A stretch of DNA of 64,000 bases from Bacillus yapensis (GCF_005280205.1 NZ_SUND01000021.1:1-64000), one strand, 5' to 3'; shown: positions 31,084-48,877, counted from the stretch's first letter. Notes: generated by a model from the sequence alone, not told the origin. Numbers and translations are program-made.

Positions 31084-33162
31084 ATGGCAAGAGAGTTCTC
31101 CTTAGCAAATACTAGAAACATCGGTATCATGGCTCACATTGATGCTGGTAAAACAACAACAACTGAGCGCGTACTTTATTACACTGGTAAGATTCATAAA
31201 ATCGGTGAAACTCATGAAGGTGCGTCTCAGATGGACTGGATGGAACAGGAACAAGAACGTGGTATTACAATTACATCTGCAGCCACAACTGCACAATGGA
31301 AAGGTCACCGCGTTAACATCATCGATACACCAGGACACGTAGACTTCACTGTTGAAGTTGAACGTTCCCTACGTGTATTAGATGGTGCAGTTGCTGTACT
31401 TGATGCACAGTCTGGTGTTGAGCCTCAAACTGAAACAGTTTGGCGCCAAGCAACAACATATGGCGTACCGCGTGTTGTATTTGTAAACAAGATGGACAAA
31501 ATTGGTGCTGATTTCAAGTACTCAATCAAAACGATTCATGACCGCTTACAAGCGAACGCTGCAGCAATTCAACTTCCAATTGGAGCTGAAGATCAATTCT
31601 CAGCTATCATTGACTTAGTTGAAATGAATGCAACATTCTACGGTAACGATCTTGGAACTGACATTGAAGTACGTGAAATTCCTGAAGAGTACCGTGCTGA
31701 AGCAGAAGAATACCGTGAGAAATTAATCGAAGCGGTATCTGAATTCGACGAAGAGTTAATGGAAAAATACCTTGGTGGTGAAGAAATCACTACAGAAGAC
31801 CTGAAAGCAGCGATTCGTAAAGGTACTGTTAACGTTGAATTCTACCCAGTTATCTGTGGTTCTGCATTCAAAAACAAAGGTGTTCAAAAAATGCTTGACG
31901 CTGTTATCGACTACCTTCCATCTCCACTAGATGTTCCTGCTATTAAAGGAACACTTCCAGATAGTGATGAAGTAGTTGAACGTCATTCAAGTGATGAAGA
32001 GCCGTTCTCAGCTCTAGCGTTCAAAGTTATGACTGACCCTTATGTTGGTAAATTAACATTCTTCCGTGTGTACTCTGGTACATTAAGCTCAGGTTCATAC
32101 GTTCAAAACTCTACTAAAGGTAAGCGTGAGCGTGTAGGACGTATCCTACAAATGCATGCTAACAGCCGTGAAGAGATTTCAATGGTATACGCTGGTGATA
32201 TCGCTGCTGCTGTAGGTCTTAAAGATACTACAACTGGTGATACACTATGTGATGAAAAGAGCCTAGTTATCCTTGAGTCTATGGAATTCCCAGAGCCAGT
32301 TATTCAATTATCTATCGAGCCTAAGTCTAAAGCTGACCAAGATAAAATGACTACTGCTCTACAAAAGCTTCAAGAAGAAGATCCTACATTCCGTGCACAT
32401 ACTGACCAGGAGACTGGACAGGTTATCATCGCGGGTATGGGTGAACTTCACTTAGATATTCTAGTAGACCGTATGCGCCGTGAATTTAAAGTAGAAGCTA
32501 ATGTTGGTGCTCCTCAGGTTGCTTACCGCGAAACAATTCGTTCTTCTGCATCTGTAGAAGGAAAATTTGCTCGCCAATCTGGTGGACGTGGACAATTCGG
32601 ACACGTTTGGATTGAATTCTCTCCAAACGAAGAAGGAAAAGGCTTCGAATTTGAAAATGGTATCGTCGGTGGGGTTGTTCCTCGTGAATACATTCCTGCT
32701 GTCCAATCTGGTCTAGAAGATGCTCTTGATAGAGGACTCCTTGCAGGTTTCCCTGTAGTAGATATCAAAGCGCGTCTATTCGACGGTTCTTACCATGATG
32801 TTGACTCTTCTGAAATGGCGTTCAAAATTGCCGCTTCAATGGCACTTAAAAACGCAGCATCTAAATGTAACCCAGTTATTTTAGAGCCAATGATGAGAGT
32901 AGAAGTTATCATCCCTGAAGAATACATGGGTGATATCATGGGTAACATCACTTCCCGTCGTGGTCGTGTAGAAGGTATGGAAGCTCGTGGTAATGCACAA
33001 GTTGTCCGTGCGATGGTTCCTCTTTCTGAAATGTTTGGTTATGCTACAACTTTACGTTCTAGCACTCAAGGTCGCGGTGTGTTCTCAATGCACTTTGACC
33101 ACTATGAAGAAGTACCAAAATCAATTTCAGAAGAAATCATTAAGAAAAATAAAGGTGAATAA
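31084..33162 (+). CDS. fusA: Elongation factor G
   Basis: Translational GTPase that drives translocation and, with RRF, recycling. 692 aa. G motifs: AHIDAGKTT (G1), RGITITSA (G2), DTPGH (G3), NKMDK (G4), followed by domains II-V. Start behind AAAGGAG. Part of the str operon with tuf downstream. Confidence 0.98.
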   Translation: MAREFSLANTRNIGIMAHIDAGKTTTTERVLYYTGKIHKIGETHEGASQMDWMEQEQERGITITSAATTAQWKGHRVNIIDTPGHVDFTVEVERSLRVLDGAVAVLDAQSGVEPQTETVWRQATTYGVPRVVFVNKMDKIGADFKYSIKTIHDRLQANAAAIQLPIGAEDQFSAIIDLVEMNATFYGNDLGTDIEVREIPEEYRAEAEEYREKLIEAVSEFDEELMEKYLGGEEITTEDLKAAIRKGTVNVEFYPVICGSAFKNKGVQKMLDAVIDYLPSPLDVPAIKGTLPDSDEVVERHSSDEEPFSALAFKVMTDPYVGKLTFFRVYSGTLSSGSYVQNSTKGKRERVGRILQMHANSREEISMVYAGDIAAAVGLKDTTTGDTLCDEKSLVILESMEFPEPVIQLSIEPKSKADQDKMTTALQKLQEEDPTFRAHTDQETGQVIIAGMGELHLDILVDRMRREFKVEANVGAPQVAYRETIRSSASVEGKFARQSGGRGQFGHVWIEFSPNEEGKGFEFENGIVGGVVPREYIPAVQSGLEDALDRGLLAGFPVVDIKARLFDGSYHDVDSSEMAFKIAASMALKNAASKCNPVILEPMMRVEVIIPEEYMGDIMGNITSRRGRVEGMEARGNAQVVRAMVPLSEMFGYATTLRSSTQGRGVFSMHFDHYEEVPKSISEEIIKKNKGE

Positions 33163-33207
33163 TTGATTTTCACCAATATATAAAGTATAACTACTTATGT
33201 AAGAGTG

Positions 33208-33233
33208 GTAAGAAAAGGATCTCCTTTTCTTAC
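33208..33233 (+). other. Perfect hairpin between fusA and tuf
   Basis: GTAAGAAAAGG-ATCT-CCTTTTCTTAC, an uninterrupted stem of 11 bp with no T-run. It could mark an mRNA processing site or protect a tuf-only transcript. Confidence 0.65.
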
Positions 33234-33279
33234 TACATCCATATACTTAACTTTTTTATATTAAAGGAGGATTTCCAAA

Positions 33280-34467
33280 ATGGGAAAAGCTAAATTTGAC
33301 CGTTCAAAACCACACGTTAATATCGGAACTATTGGTCACGTTGACCATGGTAAAACTACTTTAACAGCGGCTATCACAACTGTACTTGCTAAAGCAGGTG
33401 GCGGTGAAGCACGCGGATATGACCAAATCGATAACGCGCCAGAAGAAAAAGAGCGTGGAATCACAATCAACACTTCTCACGTAGAGTATGAAACTGCTAA
33501 TCGTCACTATGCACACGTTGACTGCCCAGGACATGCTGACTATGTTAAGAACATGATCACTGGTGCTGCTCAAATGGACGGCGGTATCTTAGTAGTATCT
33601 GCTGCTGATGGTCCAATGCCACAAACTCGTGAGCACATCCTATTATCTCGTCAGGTTGGTGTACCTTACCTTGTTGTATTCATGAACAAGTGTGACATGG
33701 TAGACGACGAAGAGCTTCTTGAATTAGTAGAAATGGAAGTTCGTGACCTATTATCAGAATATGAATTCCCTGGTGATGATATTCCTGTAATCAAGGGTTC
33801 TGCTCTTAAGGCTCTTGAAGGAGAAGCAGCTTGGGAAGAAAAAATCGTTGAATTAATGAACGCTGTTGATGAGTATGTTCCAACTCCAACTCGTGACACT
33901 GAAAAGCCATTCATGATGCCAGTTGAGGATGTATTCTCAATCACTGGACGTGGAACTGTTGCTACTGGACGTGTAGAGCGCGGACAAGTAAAAGTTGGTG
34001 ACGTAATCGAAATCATCGGTCTTGCTGAAGAGCCAAAATCAACAACTGTAACAGGTGTTGAAATGTTCCGTAAGCTTCTTGACTATGCTGAAGCTGGAGA
34101 CAACATCGGTGCACTTCTTCGTGGGGTTGCTCGTGAAGATATCCAACGTGGTCAAGTACTTGCTAAGCCAGGTTCAATTACACCACACACAAAGTTCAAA
34201 GCTGAAGTTTACGTTTTATCAAAAGAAGAAGGTGGACGTCATACTCCATTCTTCACTAACTACCGTCCTCAGTTCTACTTCCGTACAACTGACGTAACTG
34301 GTATTTGTAATCTTCCTGAAGGCGTAGAAATGGTTATGCCTGGAGATAACATCGAAATGACTGTTGAACTAATCGCTCCAATCGCTATCGAAGAAGGTAC
34401 TAAGTTCTCTATCCGTGAGGGTGGACGTACTGTAGGCGCTGGCGTAGTTGCTACAATCCAAGAATAA
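33280..34467 (+). CDS. tuf: Elongation factor Tu
   Basis: GTPase that delivers aminoacyl-tRNA to the ribosome. 395 aa. G motifs [21 protein letters not shown] and NKCDM are visible; domains II and III follow. Very strong AAAGGAGG. Only tuf copy in the window, last gene of the str operon, with a strong terminator behind. Confidence 0.98.
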   Translation: MGKAKFDRSKPHVNIGTIGHVDHGKTTLTAAITTVLAKAGGGEARGYDQIDNAPEEKERGITINTSHVEYETANRHYAHVDCPGHADYVKNMITGAAQMDGGILVVSAADGPMPQTREHILLSRQVGVPYLVVFMNKCDMVDDEELLELVEMEVRDLLSEYEFPGDDIPVIKGSALKALEGEAAWEEKIVELMNAVDEYVPTPTRDTEKPFMMPVEDVFSITGRGTVATGRVERGQVKVGDVIEIIGLAEEPKSTTVTGVEMFRKLLDYAEAGDNIGALLRGVAREDIQRGQVLAKPGSITPHTKFKAEVYVLSKEEGGRHTPFFTNYRPQFYFRTTDVTGICNLPEGVEMVMPGDNIEMTVELIAPIAIEEGTKFSIREGGRTVGAGVVATIQE

Positions 34468-34480
34468 TCTTAATTTATAA

Positions 34481-34512
34481 AAACAGATGGGTGACGACCC
34501 ATCTGTTTTTTT
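34481..34512 (+). terminator. Terminator of the str operon
   Basis: AAACAGATGGGT-GAC-GACCCATCTGTTT with a run of seven Ts. Confidence 0.95.
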
Positions 34513-34676
34513 GCGTTCTAAAGTATCTGCAAGATAGTGAGCTGAAGTTTCTTTATATTATAGAAGAAACTCGATTAAAGACATAACAAATGAGAATCTT
34601 ATAAGAGATGTAGAATTTTTAAGGTGCTATAACTTTAAAAAAATGCTAGAAATTTTTAAGTGGTGGTTTCTAATCG

Positions 34677-34830
34677 TTCATGAAGACAATTATTACGAGG
34701 TTTCGATTAAGAATGTCCGTATGGAGTGTTCATGAAGACAACTATTACAAGGCTTCGATGAAGAATGTCTGCATGAAGCGTTCATAAAGATAACTATCTC
34801 AACAATCCAGTAAACTATGTCTTCATGAAA
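34677..34830 (+). repeat. 52-bp-period palindromic tandem repeat, locus 1
   Basis: Units start with TTCATGAAGAC (34677), TTCATGAAGAC (34729) and TTCATAAAGAT (34781), exactly 52 bases apart; a degenerate copy follows at 34822. Each repeat forms an imperfect 27-base palindrome of the type TGTC-nnnATGRA-nnn-TTCATRARGACA (34714-34740 and 34766-34792). The 25-base segments between palindromes are also similar. The same family in opposite orientation occurs at 50633-50837. The rest of 34513-34977 is AT-rich with an AATTCAC/GTGAATT hairpin (34865-34891) and no gene. Confidence 0.8.
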
Positions 34831-34977
34831 ACAAAAGCTTGCGAACCGCGAGTGTCACTAGCTCAATTCACAAGCACTATCTAAGTGAATTAAACCGATA
34901 GAATACCAAAACAACTCTCTCAAAAAAGATTCCTCTATTTACCGTCTAATTTAATAGTTCGACTATTTCCCGCGCAC

Positions 34978-35006
34978 TTGAAAACCTCTATACAAGCCTA
35001 TATAAT
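34978..35006 (+). promoter_or_regulatory. Upstream promoter of the S10 operon
   Basis: TTGAAA (34978-34983), 17-bp spacer, consensus TATAAT (35001-35006). First of two tandem promoters. Confidence 0.65.
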
Positions 35007-35042
35007 AAAACAAGTGTGATGATAAAGAAATGAAATTATATA

Positions 35043-35072
35043 TTGCATTTGCTTTATGATTCATTGTATAAT
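35043..35072 (+). promoter_or_regulatory. Downstream promoter of the S10 operon
   Basis: TTGCAT (35043-35048), 18-bp spacer, TATAAT (35067-35072). Transcription would start just before the conserved leader. Confidence 0.7.
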
Positions 35073-35079
35073 AGACAAT

Positions 35080-35512
<433 letters not shown>

Positions 35513-35589
35513 TTTCTATCTGTATAGATGTAACTAAGAAACTTATTCAATGAAATAAAACAAGATAATCCACAGGAGGTGTGACTATA

Positions 35590-36216
35590 ATGACCAAAGG
35601 AATCTTAGGAAGAAAAATCGGTATGACTCAAGTTTTTGCTGAGAATGGTGATCTTATCCCAGTAACAGTTGTTGAGGCAGCTCCAAACGTAGTTCTTCAA
35701 AAGAAATCTGATGAAACTGACGGTTACGTATCAGTTCAATTAGGATTTGATGACAAACGTGAAAAGCTTTCAAACAAACCTGAAAAGGGACATGTTGCTA
35801 AAGCAAACACTGCTCCTAAGCGCTTCGTACGTGAATTCCGTGGAGAAGGCTTAGCTGAGTTAGAAGTTGGTCAGGAAGTCAAAGTTAATATTTTCGCTGA
35901 AGGCGATATCGTAGATGTAACAGGAATCTCAAAGGGTAAAGGTTTCCAAGGCTCTATCAAGCGTCATGGACAATCTCGCGGACCAATGGCACACGGTTCT
36001 CGTTATCACCGTCGCCCAGGTTCAATGGGTCCTGTAGCTCCAAACCGCGTATTCAAAGGTAAAGCATTACCAGGACGTATGGGTGGAGAGCAAGTAACTG
36101 TACAAAACCTTGAAATTGTAAAGGTTGACGTTGAACGTAACCTTCTATTAATTAAAGGAAACGTACCAGGAGCTAGAAAAGCTCTTTTAAAAATTAAAAG
36201 TGCGGTTAAAGCGTAA
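35590..36216 (+). CDS. rplC: Ribosomal protein uL3
   Basis: Early assembly protein of the 50S subunit near the peptidyl transferase centre. 208 aa. [13 protein letters not shown] start and the conserved [11 protein letters not shown] loop. The ATG lies behind CAGGAGGTG; the GTG at 35581 in that site is rejected. Confidence 0.98.
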   Translation: MTKGILGRKIGMTQVFAENGDLIPVTVVEAAPNVVLQKKSDETDGYVSVQLGFDDKREKLSNKPEKGHVAKANTAPKRFVREFRGEGLAELEVGQEVKVNIFAEGDIVDVTGISKGKGFQGSIKRHGQSRGPMAHGSRYHRRPGSMGPVAPNRVFKGKALPGRMGGEQVTVQNLEIVKVDVERNLLLIKGNVPGARKALLKIKSAVKA

Positions 36217-36245
36217 ATAACAAAGGCAGAAAGGAGGAAACAAGA

Positions 36246-36869
36246 ATGCCAAAAGTAACATTGTTTAACCAAGCTGGATCACAAGTTGGAGAAGTTGAAC
36301 TTAACGATTCCATCTTCGGGATTGAGCCTAATAACCATGTGTTATTTGAAGCTGTTGTAGCTCAAAGAGCTTCTTTACGTCAAGGAACTCATAAAACAAA
36401 AATTCGTTCTGAAGTAGCTGGTGGTGGTCGTAAGCCATGGCGTCAAAAAGGAACAGGTCGTGCTCGTCAAGGTTCGATTCGTTCTCCACAATGGCGCGGA
36501 GGTGGTACAGTATTTGGACCAGTACCTCGTAGCTATAGCTACAAATTACCTAAAAAGGTTCGTCGCTTAGCGATTAAATCTGCATTATCTTCTAAAGTAT
36601 TAGAAGAAAGCATTTTAGTAATTGAAAACCTTGCTTTCGAAACTCCAAAAACAAAAGACTTCAAAGGTTTCCTAAAGGGTCTTTCTGTTGAATCTAAAGC
36701 ACTAATTGTTACTGCTAACCTTGATGAGAACGTAGCATTATCTGCTCGTAACATCCCTGGTGTAACTGTAGTAACTGCTGAAGGAATCAACGTATTGGAT
36801 GTTTTAGGTCATGACAAGTTAATCATGACAAAAGCAGCGGTTGAAAAAGTAGAGGAGGTGCTTGCATAA
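36246..36869 (+). CDS. rplD: Ribosomal protein uL4
   Basis: 50S protein with a long loop lining the exit tunnel; autogenous regulator of the S10 operon in E. coli. 207 aa. Tunnel loop [20 protein letters not shown] is intact. Stop overlaps the rplW start by one base (TAATG). Confidence 0.98.
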   Translation: MPKVTLFNQAGSQVGEVELNDSIFGIEPNNHVLFEAVVAQRASLRQGTHKTKIRSEVAGGGRKPWRQKGTGRARQGSIRSPQWRGGGTVFGPVPRSYSYKLPKKVRRLAIKSALSSKVLEESILVIENLAFETPKTKDFKGFLKGLSVESKALIVTANLDENVALSARNIPGVTVVTAEGINVLDVLGHDKLIMTKAAVEKVEEVLA

Positions 36870-37153
36870 TGGATGCACGCGAAATCATTAAGCGCCCCGT
36901 TATCACTGAACGTTCAACTGACTTAATGTCTGAGAAAAAATACACATTTGAAGTTGACGTTAGAGCGAACAAAACTCAAGTTAAAGATGCTGTAGAAGAA
37001 ATCTTCGGCGTTCAAGTTGAGAAAGTAAACGTTCTGAACTATAAAGGTAAATTCAAGCGTATGGGTAAATTCGGCGGTTACACTAACAAGCGTCGTAAAG
37101 CCATCGTTAAATTAACAGCAGACAGCAAAGAAATCGAATTCTTTGAGGTTTAA
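36869..37153 (+). CDS. rplW: Ribosomal protein uL23
   Basis: 50S protein at the tunnel exit; docking site for trigger factor and signal recognition particle. 94 aa. [20 protein letters not shown] start is typical. Translationally coupled to rplD through TAATG. Confidence 0.98.
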   Translation: MDAREIIKRPVITERSTDLMSEKKYTFEVDVRANKTQVKDAVEEIFGVQVEKVNVLNYKGKFKRMGKFGGYTNKRRKAIVKLTADSKEIEFFEV

Positions 37154-37184
37154 TTCATTAAAACAAGAAGAGGAGGGAAAATAA

Positions 37185-38354
<1,170 letters not shown>

Positions 38355-38371
38355 TGAGAGGAGGCATTCTG

Positions 38372-40001
<1,630 letters not shown>

Positions 40002-40023
40002 TCTTTGAGAGGAGGTTCGCACA

Positions 40024-40287
40024 ATGAGTGAACGCAACCAACGCAAAGTTTACACTGGACGTGTTGTTTCAGACAAGATGGATAAGACGGTTACTGTTCT
40101 TGTAGAAACATACAAAAAGCATCCGTTATACGGTAAACGCGTTAAGTACTCTAAAAAGTACAAAGCTCATGATGAGCAGAACCAAGCAAAAGTTGGCGAT
40201 ATCGTCCGCATCATGGAAACTCGCCCACTATCCGCAACAAAACGCTTCCGTTTAGTTGAAGTAGTAGAAAAAGCTGTAATTATTTAA
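40024..40287 (+). CDS. rpsQ: Ribosomal protein uS17
   Basis: Primary 16S rRNA-binding OB-fold protein of the 30S body. 87 aa. [20 protein letters not shown] core. ATG behind GAGGAGG. Confidence 0.98.
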   Translation: MSERNQRKVYTGRVVSDKMDKTVTVLVETYKKHPLYGKRVKYSKKYKAHDEQNQAKVGDIVRIMETRPLSATKRFRLVEVVEKAVII

Positions 40288-40300
40288 TGATCGGAATTAG

Positions 40301-40696
<396 letters not shown>

Positions 40697-40732
40697 TTTC
40701 AAATCAAATTGCCTTTAAGGAGGTGCGAACAG

Positions 40733-41044
40733 ATGCATGTAAAAAAAGGTGATAAAGTAATGGTCATCTCTGGTAAGGATAAGGGCAAAACAGGTGTAGT
40801 TTTAGCTGCGTTCCCTAAACAAAGCCGCGTCTTAGTTGAAGGAATTAACATCGTTAAAAAGCACTCTAAGCCAAATCAATTGAATCCACAAGGTGGAATC
40901 ATCAGCCAAGAGGCACCTATTCATGTATCAAACGTAATGCCAATCGATCCTAAGTCTGGTGAGCCAACTCGCGTAGGCTATAAAGTGGAAGATGGCAAGA
41001 AAGTACGTGTTGCAAAAAAATCCGGTGAAGTTCTAGATAAATAG
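40733..41044 (+). CDS. rplX: Ribosomal protein uL24
   Basis: Assembly-initiating 50S protein with a KOW fold ([20 protein letters not shown]). 103 aa. ATG behind AAGGAGGTG; a TTG upstream of that site is in frame but rejected. Confidence 0.98.
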   Translation: MHVKKGDKVMVISGKDKGKTGVVLAAFPKQSRVLVEGINIVKKHSKPNQLNPQGGIISQEAPIHVSNVMPIDPKSGEPTRVGYKVEDGKKVRVAKKSGEVLDK

Positions 41045-41070
41045 TTCAAAAAAGAAGGGAGGTACTATGA

Positions 41071-41610
41071 ATGAACCGCCTAAAAGACAAGTATCAAAAA
41101 GAAATTACTCCTGCTTTAATGAGCAAGTTTAACTATAAGTCAGTTATGCAGGTACCTAAAATTGAAAAAATCGTTATCAACATGGGTGTTGGTGATGCCG
41201 TACAAAACTCAAAAGCATTAGATAACGCTGTTGAGGAGCTAGCTACAATTACTGGTCAAAAGCCAGTTGTAACTCGCGCTAAAAAATCAATCGCTGGTTT
41301 CCGTCTTCGTGAAGGTATGCCTATCGGTGCTAAAGTTACCCTTCGCGGTGAGCGTATGTACGAATTCTTCGATAAATTAGTTTCTGTATCTTTACCACGT
41401 GTACGTGACTTCCGTGGGATTTCTAAAAAATCTTTCGATGGTCGTGGAAACTACACTCTTGGTGTAAAAGAGCAGTTAATCTTCCCTGAAATTGATTATG
41501 ATAAGGTAAGTAAGGTTCGTGGTATGGATATCGTTATCGTAACTACAGCTAATACTGATGAAGAAGCACGTGAACTTTTAACTCAATTTGGAATGCCATT
41601 CCAAAAGTAG
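41071..41610 (+). CDS. rplE: Ribosomal protein uL5
   Basis: Binds 5S rRNA and forms part of the central protuberance. 179 aa. [20 protein letters not shown] start and the C-terminal [20 protein letters not shown] are typical. ATG behind GGGAGG. Confidence 0.98.
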   Translation: MNRLKDKYQKEITPALMSKFNYKSVMQVPKIEKIVINMGVGDAVQNSKALDNAVEELATITGQKPVVTRAKKSIAGFRLREGMPIGAKVTLRGERMYEFFDKLVSVSLPRVRDFRGISKKSFDGRGNYTLGVKEQLIFPEIDYDKVSKVRGMDIVIVTTANTDEEARELLTQFGMPFQK

Positions 41611-41620
41611 TAATCGCTAA

Positions 41621-41824
<204 letters not shown>

Positions 41825-41854
41825 ACCCCATTTCTGGGAAGGAGGTAAAAAACA

Positions 41855-42253
41855 ATGGTCATGACAGATCCAATTGCAGATTTGCTAACTCGCATCCGTA
41901 ATGCGAATATGGTTCGTCACGAAAAATTAGAGGTTCCTGCTTCTAATATTAAGAAAGAGATCGCTGAAATTTTAAAGCGTGAAGGTTTCATTCGTGATGT
42001 TGAATATATCGAGGATAACAAGCAAGGTATCATTCGTATTTTCTTAAAATACGGTGCAAACAACGAACGTGTTATCACAGGTTTAAAACGTATCAGTAAG
42101 CCTGGTCTTCGTGTTTATGCAAAAACTAACGAAGTACCACGCGTACTTAACGGACTTGGTATCGCATTAGTATCTACTTCTCAAGGCGTTCTTACAGACA
42201 AAGAAGCTCGCGCTAAACAAGTTGGCGGAGAAGTATTAGCATACGTTTGGTAA
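41855..42253 (+). CDS. rpsH: Ribosomal protein uS8
   Basis: Primary 16S rRNA-binding protein of the 30S platform; translational regulator of the spc operon in E. coli. 132 aa. [16 protein letters not shown] start and [12 protein letters not shown] core. ATG behind AAGGAGG. Confidence 0.98.
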   Translation: MVMTDPIADLLTRIRNANMVRHEKLEVPASNIKKEIAEILKREGFIRDVEYIEDNKQGIIRIFLKYGANNERVITGLKRISKPGLRVYAKTNEVPRVLNGLGIALVSTSQGVLTDKEARAKQVGGEVLAYVW

Positions 42254-42284
42254 TAGAGTTTCTTAAAGAATGGAGGTGCAATAA

Positions 42285-42821
42285 ATGTCTCGTGTAGGTA
42301 AAAAACCAATTGAAATTCCAGCAGGTGTTACCGTTACTCTTAACGGAAACGTTGCAACTGTAAAAGGTCCTAAGGGTGAATTGACTCGTTCATTCAATCC
42401 TGAATTGGAAATTAAAGTGGAAGAGAACGTAATTAACGTAGTTCGTCCTTCAGAATCTAAAGAACACCGTACTATTCACGGTACAACTCGTGCGCTTCTA
42501 GCTAACATGGTTGAAGGTGTATCTAAAGGTTTTGAAAGAAACTTAGAGCTTATCGGTGTCGGTTACCGTGCTCAAAAACAAGGCAAAAAGCTTGTTTTAA
42601 ACGTTGGTTACTCTCATCCTGTTGAGATCGATCCTGAAGAAGGTCTTGAAATCGAAGTTCCTTCTAATACAAAGGTTATTGTTAAAGGTATCAGCAAAGA
42701 GCGCGTAGGTGCTTTAGCTGCTAACATTCGTGATGTACGTCCTCCAGAGCCTTACAAAGGTAAAGGGATCCGTTACGAAGGCGAATTTGTTCGTCGTAAA
42801 GAAGGTAAAACAGGTAAGTAA
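42285..42821 (+). CDS. rplF: Ribosomal protein uL6
   Basis: 50S protein near the sarcin-ricin loop and factor-binding site. 178 aa. [14 protein letters not shown] start and [15 protein letters not shown] end are typical. ATG behind TGGAGGTG. Confidence 0.98.
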   Translation: MSRVGKKPIEIPAGVTVTLNGNVATVKGPKGELTRSFNPELEIKVEENVINVVRPSESKEHRTIHGTTRALLANMVEGVSKGFERNLELIGVGYRAQKQGKKLVLNVGYSHPVEIDPEEGLEIEVPSNTKVIVKGISKERVGALAANIRDVRPPEPYKGKGIRYEGEFVRRKEGKTGK

Positions 42822-42853
42822 TGCCGCGTAGGTAAACGAAAGGAGTGACCTAA

Positions 42854-43740
<887 letters not shown>

Positions 43741-43753
43741 GGGGGGAAAGCAA

Positions 43754-43936
43754 ATGGCTAACAAATTAGAAATTACCCTCACTCGCAGTGTAATTGGTCG
43801 CCCACAGGATCAAAAGGATACTGTTAAAGCATTAGGCTTACGCAAAATGCATCAAACAGTTGAGAAAAATGATAATCCTGCTATCCGTGGAATGATCAAC
43901 AAAGTTGCTCACTTAGTAACGGTTAAAGAAATATAA
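43754..43936 (+). CDS. rpmD: Ribosomal protein uL30
   Basis: Small 50S protein. 60 aa. Conserved [20 protein letters not shown] and [15 protein letters not shown] behind GGGGGG. Confidence 0.97.
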   Translation: MANKLEITLTRSVIGRPQDQKDTVKALGLRKMHQTVEKNDNPAIRGMINKVAHLVTVKEI

Positions 43937-43968
43937 TTCAATTCTTCTTCAAATAAGGAGGTGCCAAC

Positions 43969-44409
43969 ATGAAACTTCATGAATTAAAACCTGCAGAAGG
44001 ATCTCGTCACGAGCGCAAGCGCAAAGGACGCGGTATTGGTTCTGGTAACGGTAAAACTGCTGGTAAAGGTCATAAAGGTCAAAATGCTCGTTCAGGCGGT
44101 GGCGTACGTCCAGGCTTCGAGGGTGGTCAAACACCTTTATTCAGACGTTTACCGAAGCGCGGCTTTACAAACATCAACCGTAAAGAATTCGCTATCGTTA
44201 ACCTTGATACGTTGAATCGCTTTGAAGACGGAACAGAAGTTACTCCAGAACTTCTTGTTGAAACAGGTGTCGTAAGCAAAGAGTTAGCAGGAATCAAGAT
44301 TCTTGCTAAAGGGAAGTTAGAGAAAAAGCTTACAGTGAAAGCTCATAAATTCTCCTCTGCTGCGAAGGAAGCTATTGAAGCTGCCGGCGGTAACATCGAG
44401 GTGATTTAA
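43969..44409 (+). CDS. rplO: Ribosomal protein uL15
   Basis: Late-assembly 50S protein. 146 aa. N-terminal Gly/Arg-rich tail ([19 protein letters not shown]) and [15 protein letters not shown]. Stop overlaps the secY start by one base (TAATG), coupling translation. Confidence 0.98.
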   Translation: MKLHELKPAEGSRHERKRKGRGIGSGNGKTAGKGHKGQNARSGGGVRPGFEGGQTPLFRRLPKRGFTNINRKEFAIVNLDTLNRFEDGTEVTPELLVETGVVSKELAGIKILAKGKLEKKLTVKAHKFSSAAKEAIEAAGGNIEVI

Positions 44410-45701
44410 TGTTTCAGACAATCTCCAATTTTATGCGCGTGGGTGATATAAGACGAAAAATCATATTCACCCTTTTAATGTTGATTGTATTCCGTATTGG
44501 TACGTTTATTCCTGTTCCAGGAGTAGATGCTGATGTATTAAAAGCACAAGACGAACTAAGTGTATTTGGGGTTCTAAATACATTTGGTGGAGGCGCACTC
44601 TTAAACTTCTCCATTTTAGCAATGGGCATCATGCCGTATATCACGGCATCGATTATCATCCAATTGTTACAAATGGATGTTGTTCCGAAGTTCACGGAAT
44701 GGTCTAAGCAAGGAGAAGTGGGTCGTCGTAAGCTAGCGCAGTTTACTCGCTATTTTACAATCGTACTTGGTTTTATTCAGGCATTAGGTATGTCTTATGG
44801 ATTCAATAACCTTGCTGGCGGAATGTTAATTCATAACCCAGGTATCGCATCTTATTTGCTAATTGCTACTGTATTAACAGCTGGTACAGCGTTTTTGATG
44901 TGGTTAGGGGAGCAGATTACATCTAAAGGTGTAGGAAACGGAATCTCGATTATTATCTTTGCTGGTATCGTTGCAGGAATTCCTTCAACATTAAACCAAA
45001 TTTATGCTCAACAATTTGAAGATGCTGGAGACCAGCTATTCATCCGTATTATCACAATGTTACTTCTTTTAGTAGCCGTGGTTGCAATTGTTGTGGGAGT
45101 TATTTTCGTTAACCAAGCGTTACGTAAAATCCCAATTCAATATGCAAAGCGTATGGTAGCAGGGCGTATGCCTTCTGGTCAGACATCCCATTTACCGTTA
45201 AAAGTAAATGCTGCTGGTGTTATTCCTGTTATCTTTGCCATTTCCTTTATTGTAACACCAACAACAATTGTTCAATTCTTTGATCAAAATGATGTTACAT
45301 TATGGATTCAAAGAGTGTTTGATTACACACAACCAATCGGTATGGTTATATATAGTGCATTAATTATTGCATTCGCATATTTCTATGCCTTCATTCAAGT
45401 CAACCCTGAACAGGTTGCTGAAAACCTGAAAAAACAGGGTGGTTATGTTCCAGGTATTCGTCCAGGGAAGAATACACAGGAATACTTAACTCGTGTCTTA
45501 TATCGTTTAACATTAGTTGGTTCGATTTTCTTAGCAGCAATTGCCATTTTACCGGTGTTCTTCGTAAAATTTGCCGGTTTACCACAATCTGCACAAATCG
45601 GCGGTACAAGTTTGCTCATCGTAATTGGTGTAGCACTTGAGACGATGAAGCAGCTTGAATCTCAGCTTGTTAAACGTCACTATAAAGGTTTCATTAAATA
45701 A
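44409..45701 (+). CDS. secY: Protein translocase channel subunit SecY
   Basis: Ten-membrane-segment channel of the Sec translocon in the cytoplasmic membrane. 430 aa. The plug region follows segment 1 ([12 protein letters not shown]), and the cytosolic loops with [15 protein letters not shown] and [13 protein letters not shown] are the ribosome and SecA contact sites. Embedded in the spc region between rplO and adk, as usual. Confidence 0.98.
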   Translation: MFQTISNFMRVGDIRRKIIFTLLMLIVFRIGTFIPVPGVDADVLKAQDELSVFGVLNTFGGGALLNFSILAMGIMPYITASIIIQLLQMDVVPKFTEWSKQGEVGRRKLAQFTRYFTIVLGFIQALGMSYGFNNLAGGMLIHNPGIASYLLIATVLTAGTAFLMWLGEQITSKGVGNGISIIIFAGIVAGIPSTLNQIYAQQFEDAGDQLFIRIITMLLLLVAVVAIVVGVIFVNQALRKIPIQYAKRMVAGRMPSGQTSHLPLKVNAAGVIPVIFAISFIVTPTTIVQFFDQNDVTLWIQRVFDYTQPIGMVIYSALIIAFAYFYAFIQVNPEQVAENLKKQGGYVPGIRPGKNTQEYLTRVLYRLTLVGSIFLAAIAILPVFFVKFAGLPQSAQIGGTSLLIVIGVALETMKQLESQLVKRHYKGFIK

Positions 45702-45745
45702 TTCGGTTGTGGGGACGCTAGGTTCCCATACCGTTTTAGCCTTAA

Positions 45746-47154
<1,409 letters not shown>

Positions 47155-47168
47155 AATCAGGTGATTTT

Positions 47169-47456
47169 ATGGTTGGTTACGATTCACGTCCAGAATTAGG
47201 GCAAATAGTCTTAATTTCTCACGGACGAGACGCAGGTCAGTATGCTATAATAGTAGGGTTGTTAGACAATCGGTTTGTTTTTCTGGCTGACGGTGATAAA
47301 AAGAAATTTGATCAACCGAAGAAGAAGAATCTACTACATCTTAAGCTTATTGATTTTGTATCTCCAGAAGTTCAAAGAAGTTTATTAGAAACCGGTCGCG
47401 TAACTAACGGAAAACTCCGATATGCATTAAATAAGTTTGAATCAATGAATAAGTGA
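47169..47456 (+). CDS. KOW-domain RNA-binding protein (YbzG)
   Basis: Predicted RNA-binding protein of the L14e/KOW-like family found between map and infA in Bacilli. 95 aa. The KOW-like stretch [20 protein letters not shown] is at the N terminus; the C-terminal half is basic. No precise function is known to me. Confidence 0.85.
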   Translation: MVGYDSRPELGQIVLISHGRDAGQYAIIVGLLDNRFVFLADGDKKKFDQPKKKNLLHLKLIDFVSPEVQRSLLETGRVTNGKLRYALNKFESMNK

Positions 47457-47480
47457 GATTTTCACTTCGTGTAAAATCTT
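47451..47480 (+). other. Alternative hairpins before infA
   Basis: AAGTGA (47451-47456) can pair with TCACTT (47462-47467), or AGATTTTCAC (47456-47465) with GTGTAAAATCT (47469-47479). The two structures exclude each other. The first overlaps the ybzG stop codon. Confidence 0.4.
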
Positions 47481-47503
47481 AATTTAGAAGGGAGTCAAGT
47501 TCG

Positions 47504-47722
47504 ATGGCGAAAGATGATGTAATTGAAATTGAAGGTACAGTACTTGAAACTTTGCCAAATGCAATGTTTAAGGTAGAATTAGAAAATGGTCATACTGTTT
47601 TGGCTCATGTTTCTGGTAAAATCCGTATGCACTTCATCCGCATTTTACCTGGAGACAAAGTAACTGTTGAGCTATCTCCATATGACTTAACACGCGGAAG
47701 AATTACTTATCGCTTTAAATAG
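47504..47722 (+). CDS. infA: Translation initiation factor IF-1
   Basis: OB-fold factor that occupies the A site during initiation. 72 aa. [20 protein letters not shown] and RIRITYR-type C terminus (GRITYRFK). ATG behind AAGGGAG. Confidence 0.98.
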   Translation: MAKDDVIEIEGTVLETLPNAMFKVELENGHTVLAHVSGKIRMHFIRILPGDKVTVELSPYDLTRGRITYRFK

Positions 47723-47872
<150 letters not shown>

Positions 47873-47893
47873 TATTAAGGAGGTGCGCATATA

Positions 47894-48259
47894 ATGGCAC
47901 GTATTGCTGGTGTAGACGTCCCACGTGAAAAACGTGTAGTGATTTCTCTAACATACATCTATGGTATTGGTAAAAGTACAGCACAAAAGGTTTTAGCTGA
48001 TGCTGGTGTTTCTGAAAACACTCGTGTTCGCGATTTAACTGAGGATGAATTAAACAAAATCCGTGAAATTATCGACAAGTTAAAGGTTGAAGGTGACCTT
48101 CGTCGTGAAATTTCTTTAAACATCAAACGCTTAATGGAGATCGGAAGCTTCCGTGGTCTTCGTCATCGTCGTGGTTTACCTGTTCGCGGTCAAAACACTA
48201 AGAACAACGCTCGTACTCGTAAAGGCCCACGTAAAACTGTAGCTAACAAGAAGAAATAA
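47894..48259 (+). CDS. rpsM: Ribosomal protein uS13
   Basis: 30S head protein contacting P-site tRNA and forming inter-subunit bridges. 121 aa. [20 protein letters not shown] start and [20 protein letters not shown] end. ATG behind AAGGAGGTG. Confidence 0.98.
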   Translation: MARIAGVDVPREKRVVISLTYIYGIGKSTAQKVLADAGVSENTRVRDLTEDELNKIREIIDKLKVEGDLRREISLNIKRLMEIGSFRGLRHRRGLPVRGQNTKNNARTRKGPRKTVANKKK

Positions 48260-48281
48260 TCGGTAAAGGAGGTTACTTTAA

Positions 48282-48671
<390 letters not shown>

Positions 48672-48716
48672 TTTTTCTGTATAGAATTTAAATCCCTGTC
48701 TATAATGGGAAAAGGT

Positions 48717-48744
48717 AAGATATTTTCACTTTGGTGAAAAATCT
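48717..48744 (+). repeat. Bulged hairpin between rpsK and rpoA
   Basis: GATATTTTCAC-TTTG-GTGAAAAATC (48719-48743), with flanking A/T pairs. It has the same arms and the same extra A as the hairpins before clpC and secE, but CAC/GTG replaces GGC/GCC, a compensatory change that keeps the stem. A TATAAT at 48701-48706 upstream has only a poor -35. Confidence 0.6.
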
Positions 48745-48826
48745 GCGATACTAATTTTTTTCTGAATAAATACAGAATCATTAATCCAGTTGTTGTGCAC
48801 AATCGGGAACGTATACAGGGGGAATT

Positions 48827-48846
48827 TCAGTTAAGGTTTTAACTGA
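48827..48846 (+). other. Hairpin close to the rpoA ribosome-binding site
   Basis: TCAGTTAA-GGTT-TTAACTGA, a perfect 8-bp stem ending 15 bases before GAAGGAGGG. The rpsK-rpoA gap (about 205 bases) is unusually long within the alpha operon. It may modulate rpoA translation; no known element was recognised. Confidence 0.45.
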
Positions 48847-48877
48847 GATTTCGACGTTTTGAAGGAGGGTATATTTG

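Noticed and set aside
34677-34830. CRISPR array
   Set aside because: Regular 52-base period with palindromic 27-base repeats looks CRISPR-like, but the spacers are similar to each other, repeats are degenerate, the array is short and no cas gene is near. The same holds for 50633-50837.
47456-47480. Fifth member of the bulged hairpin family before infA
   Set aside because: Arms are similar, but the bulge lies at a different place and the GATATTTT arm is missing.
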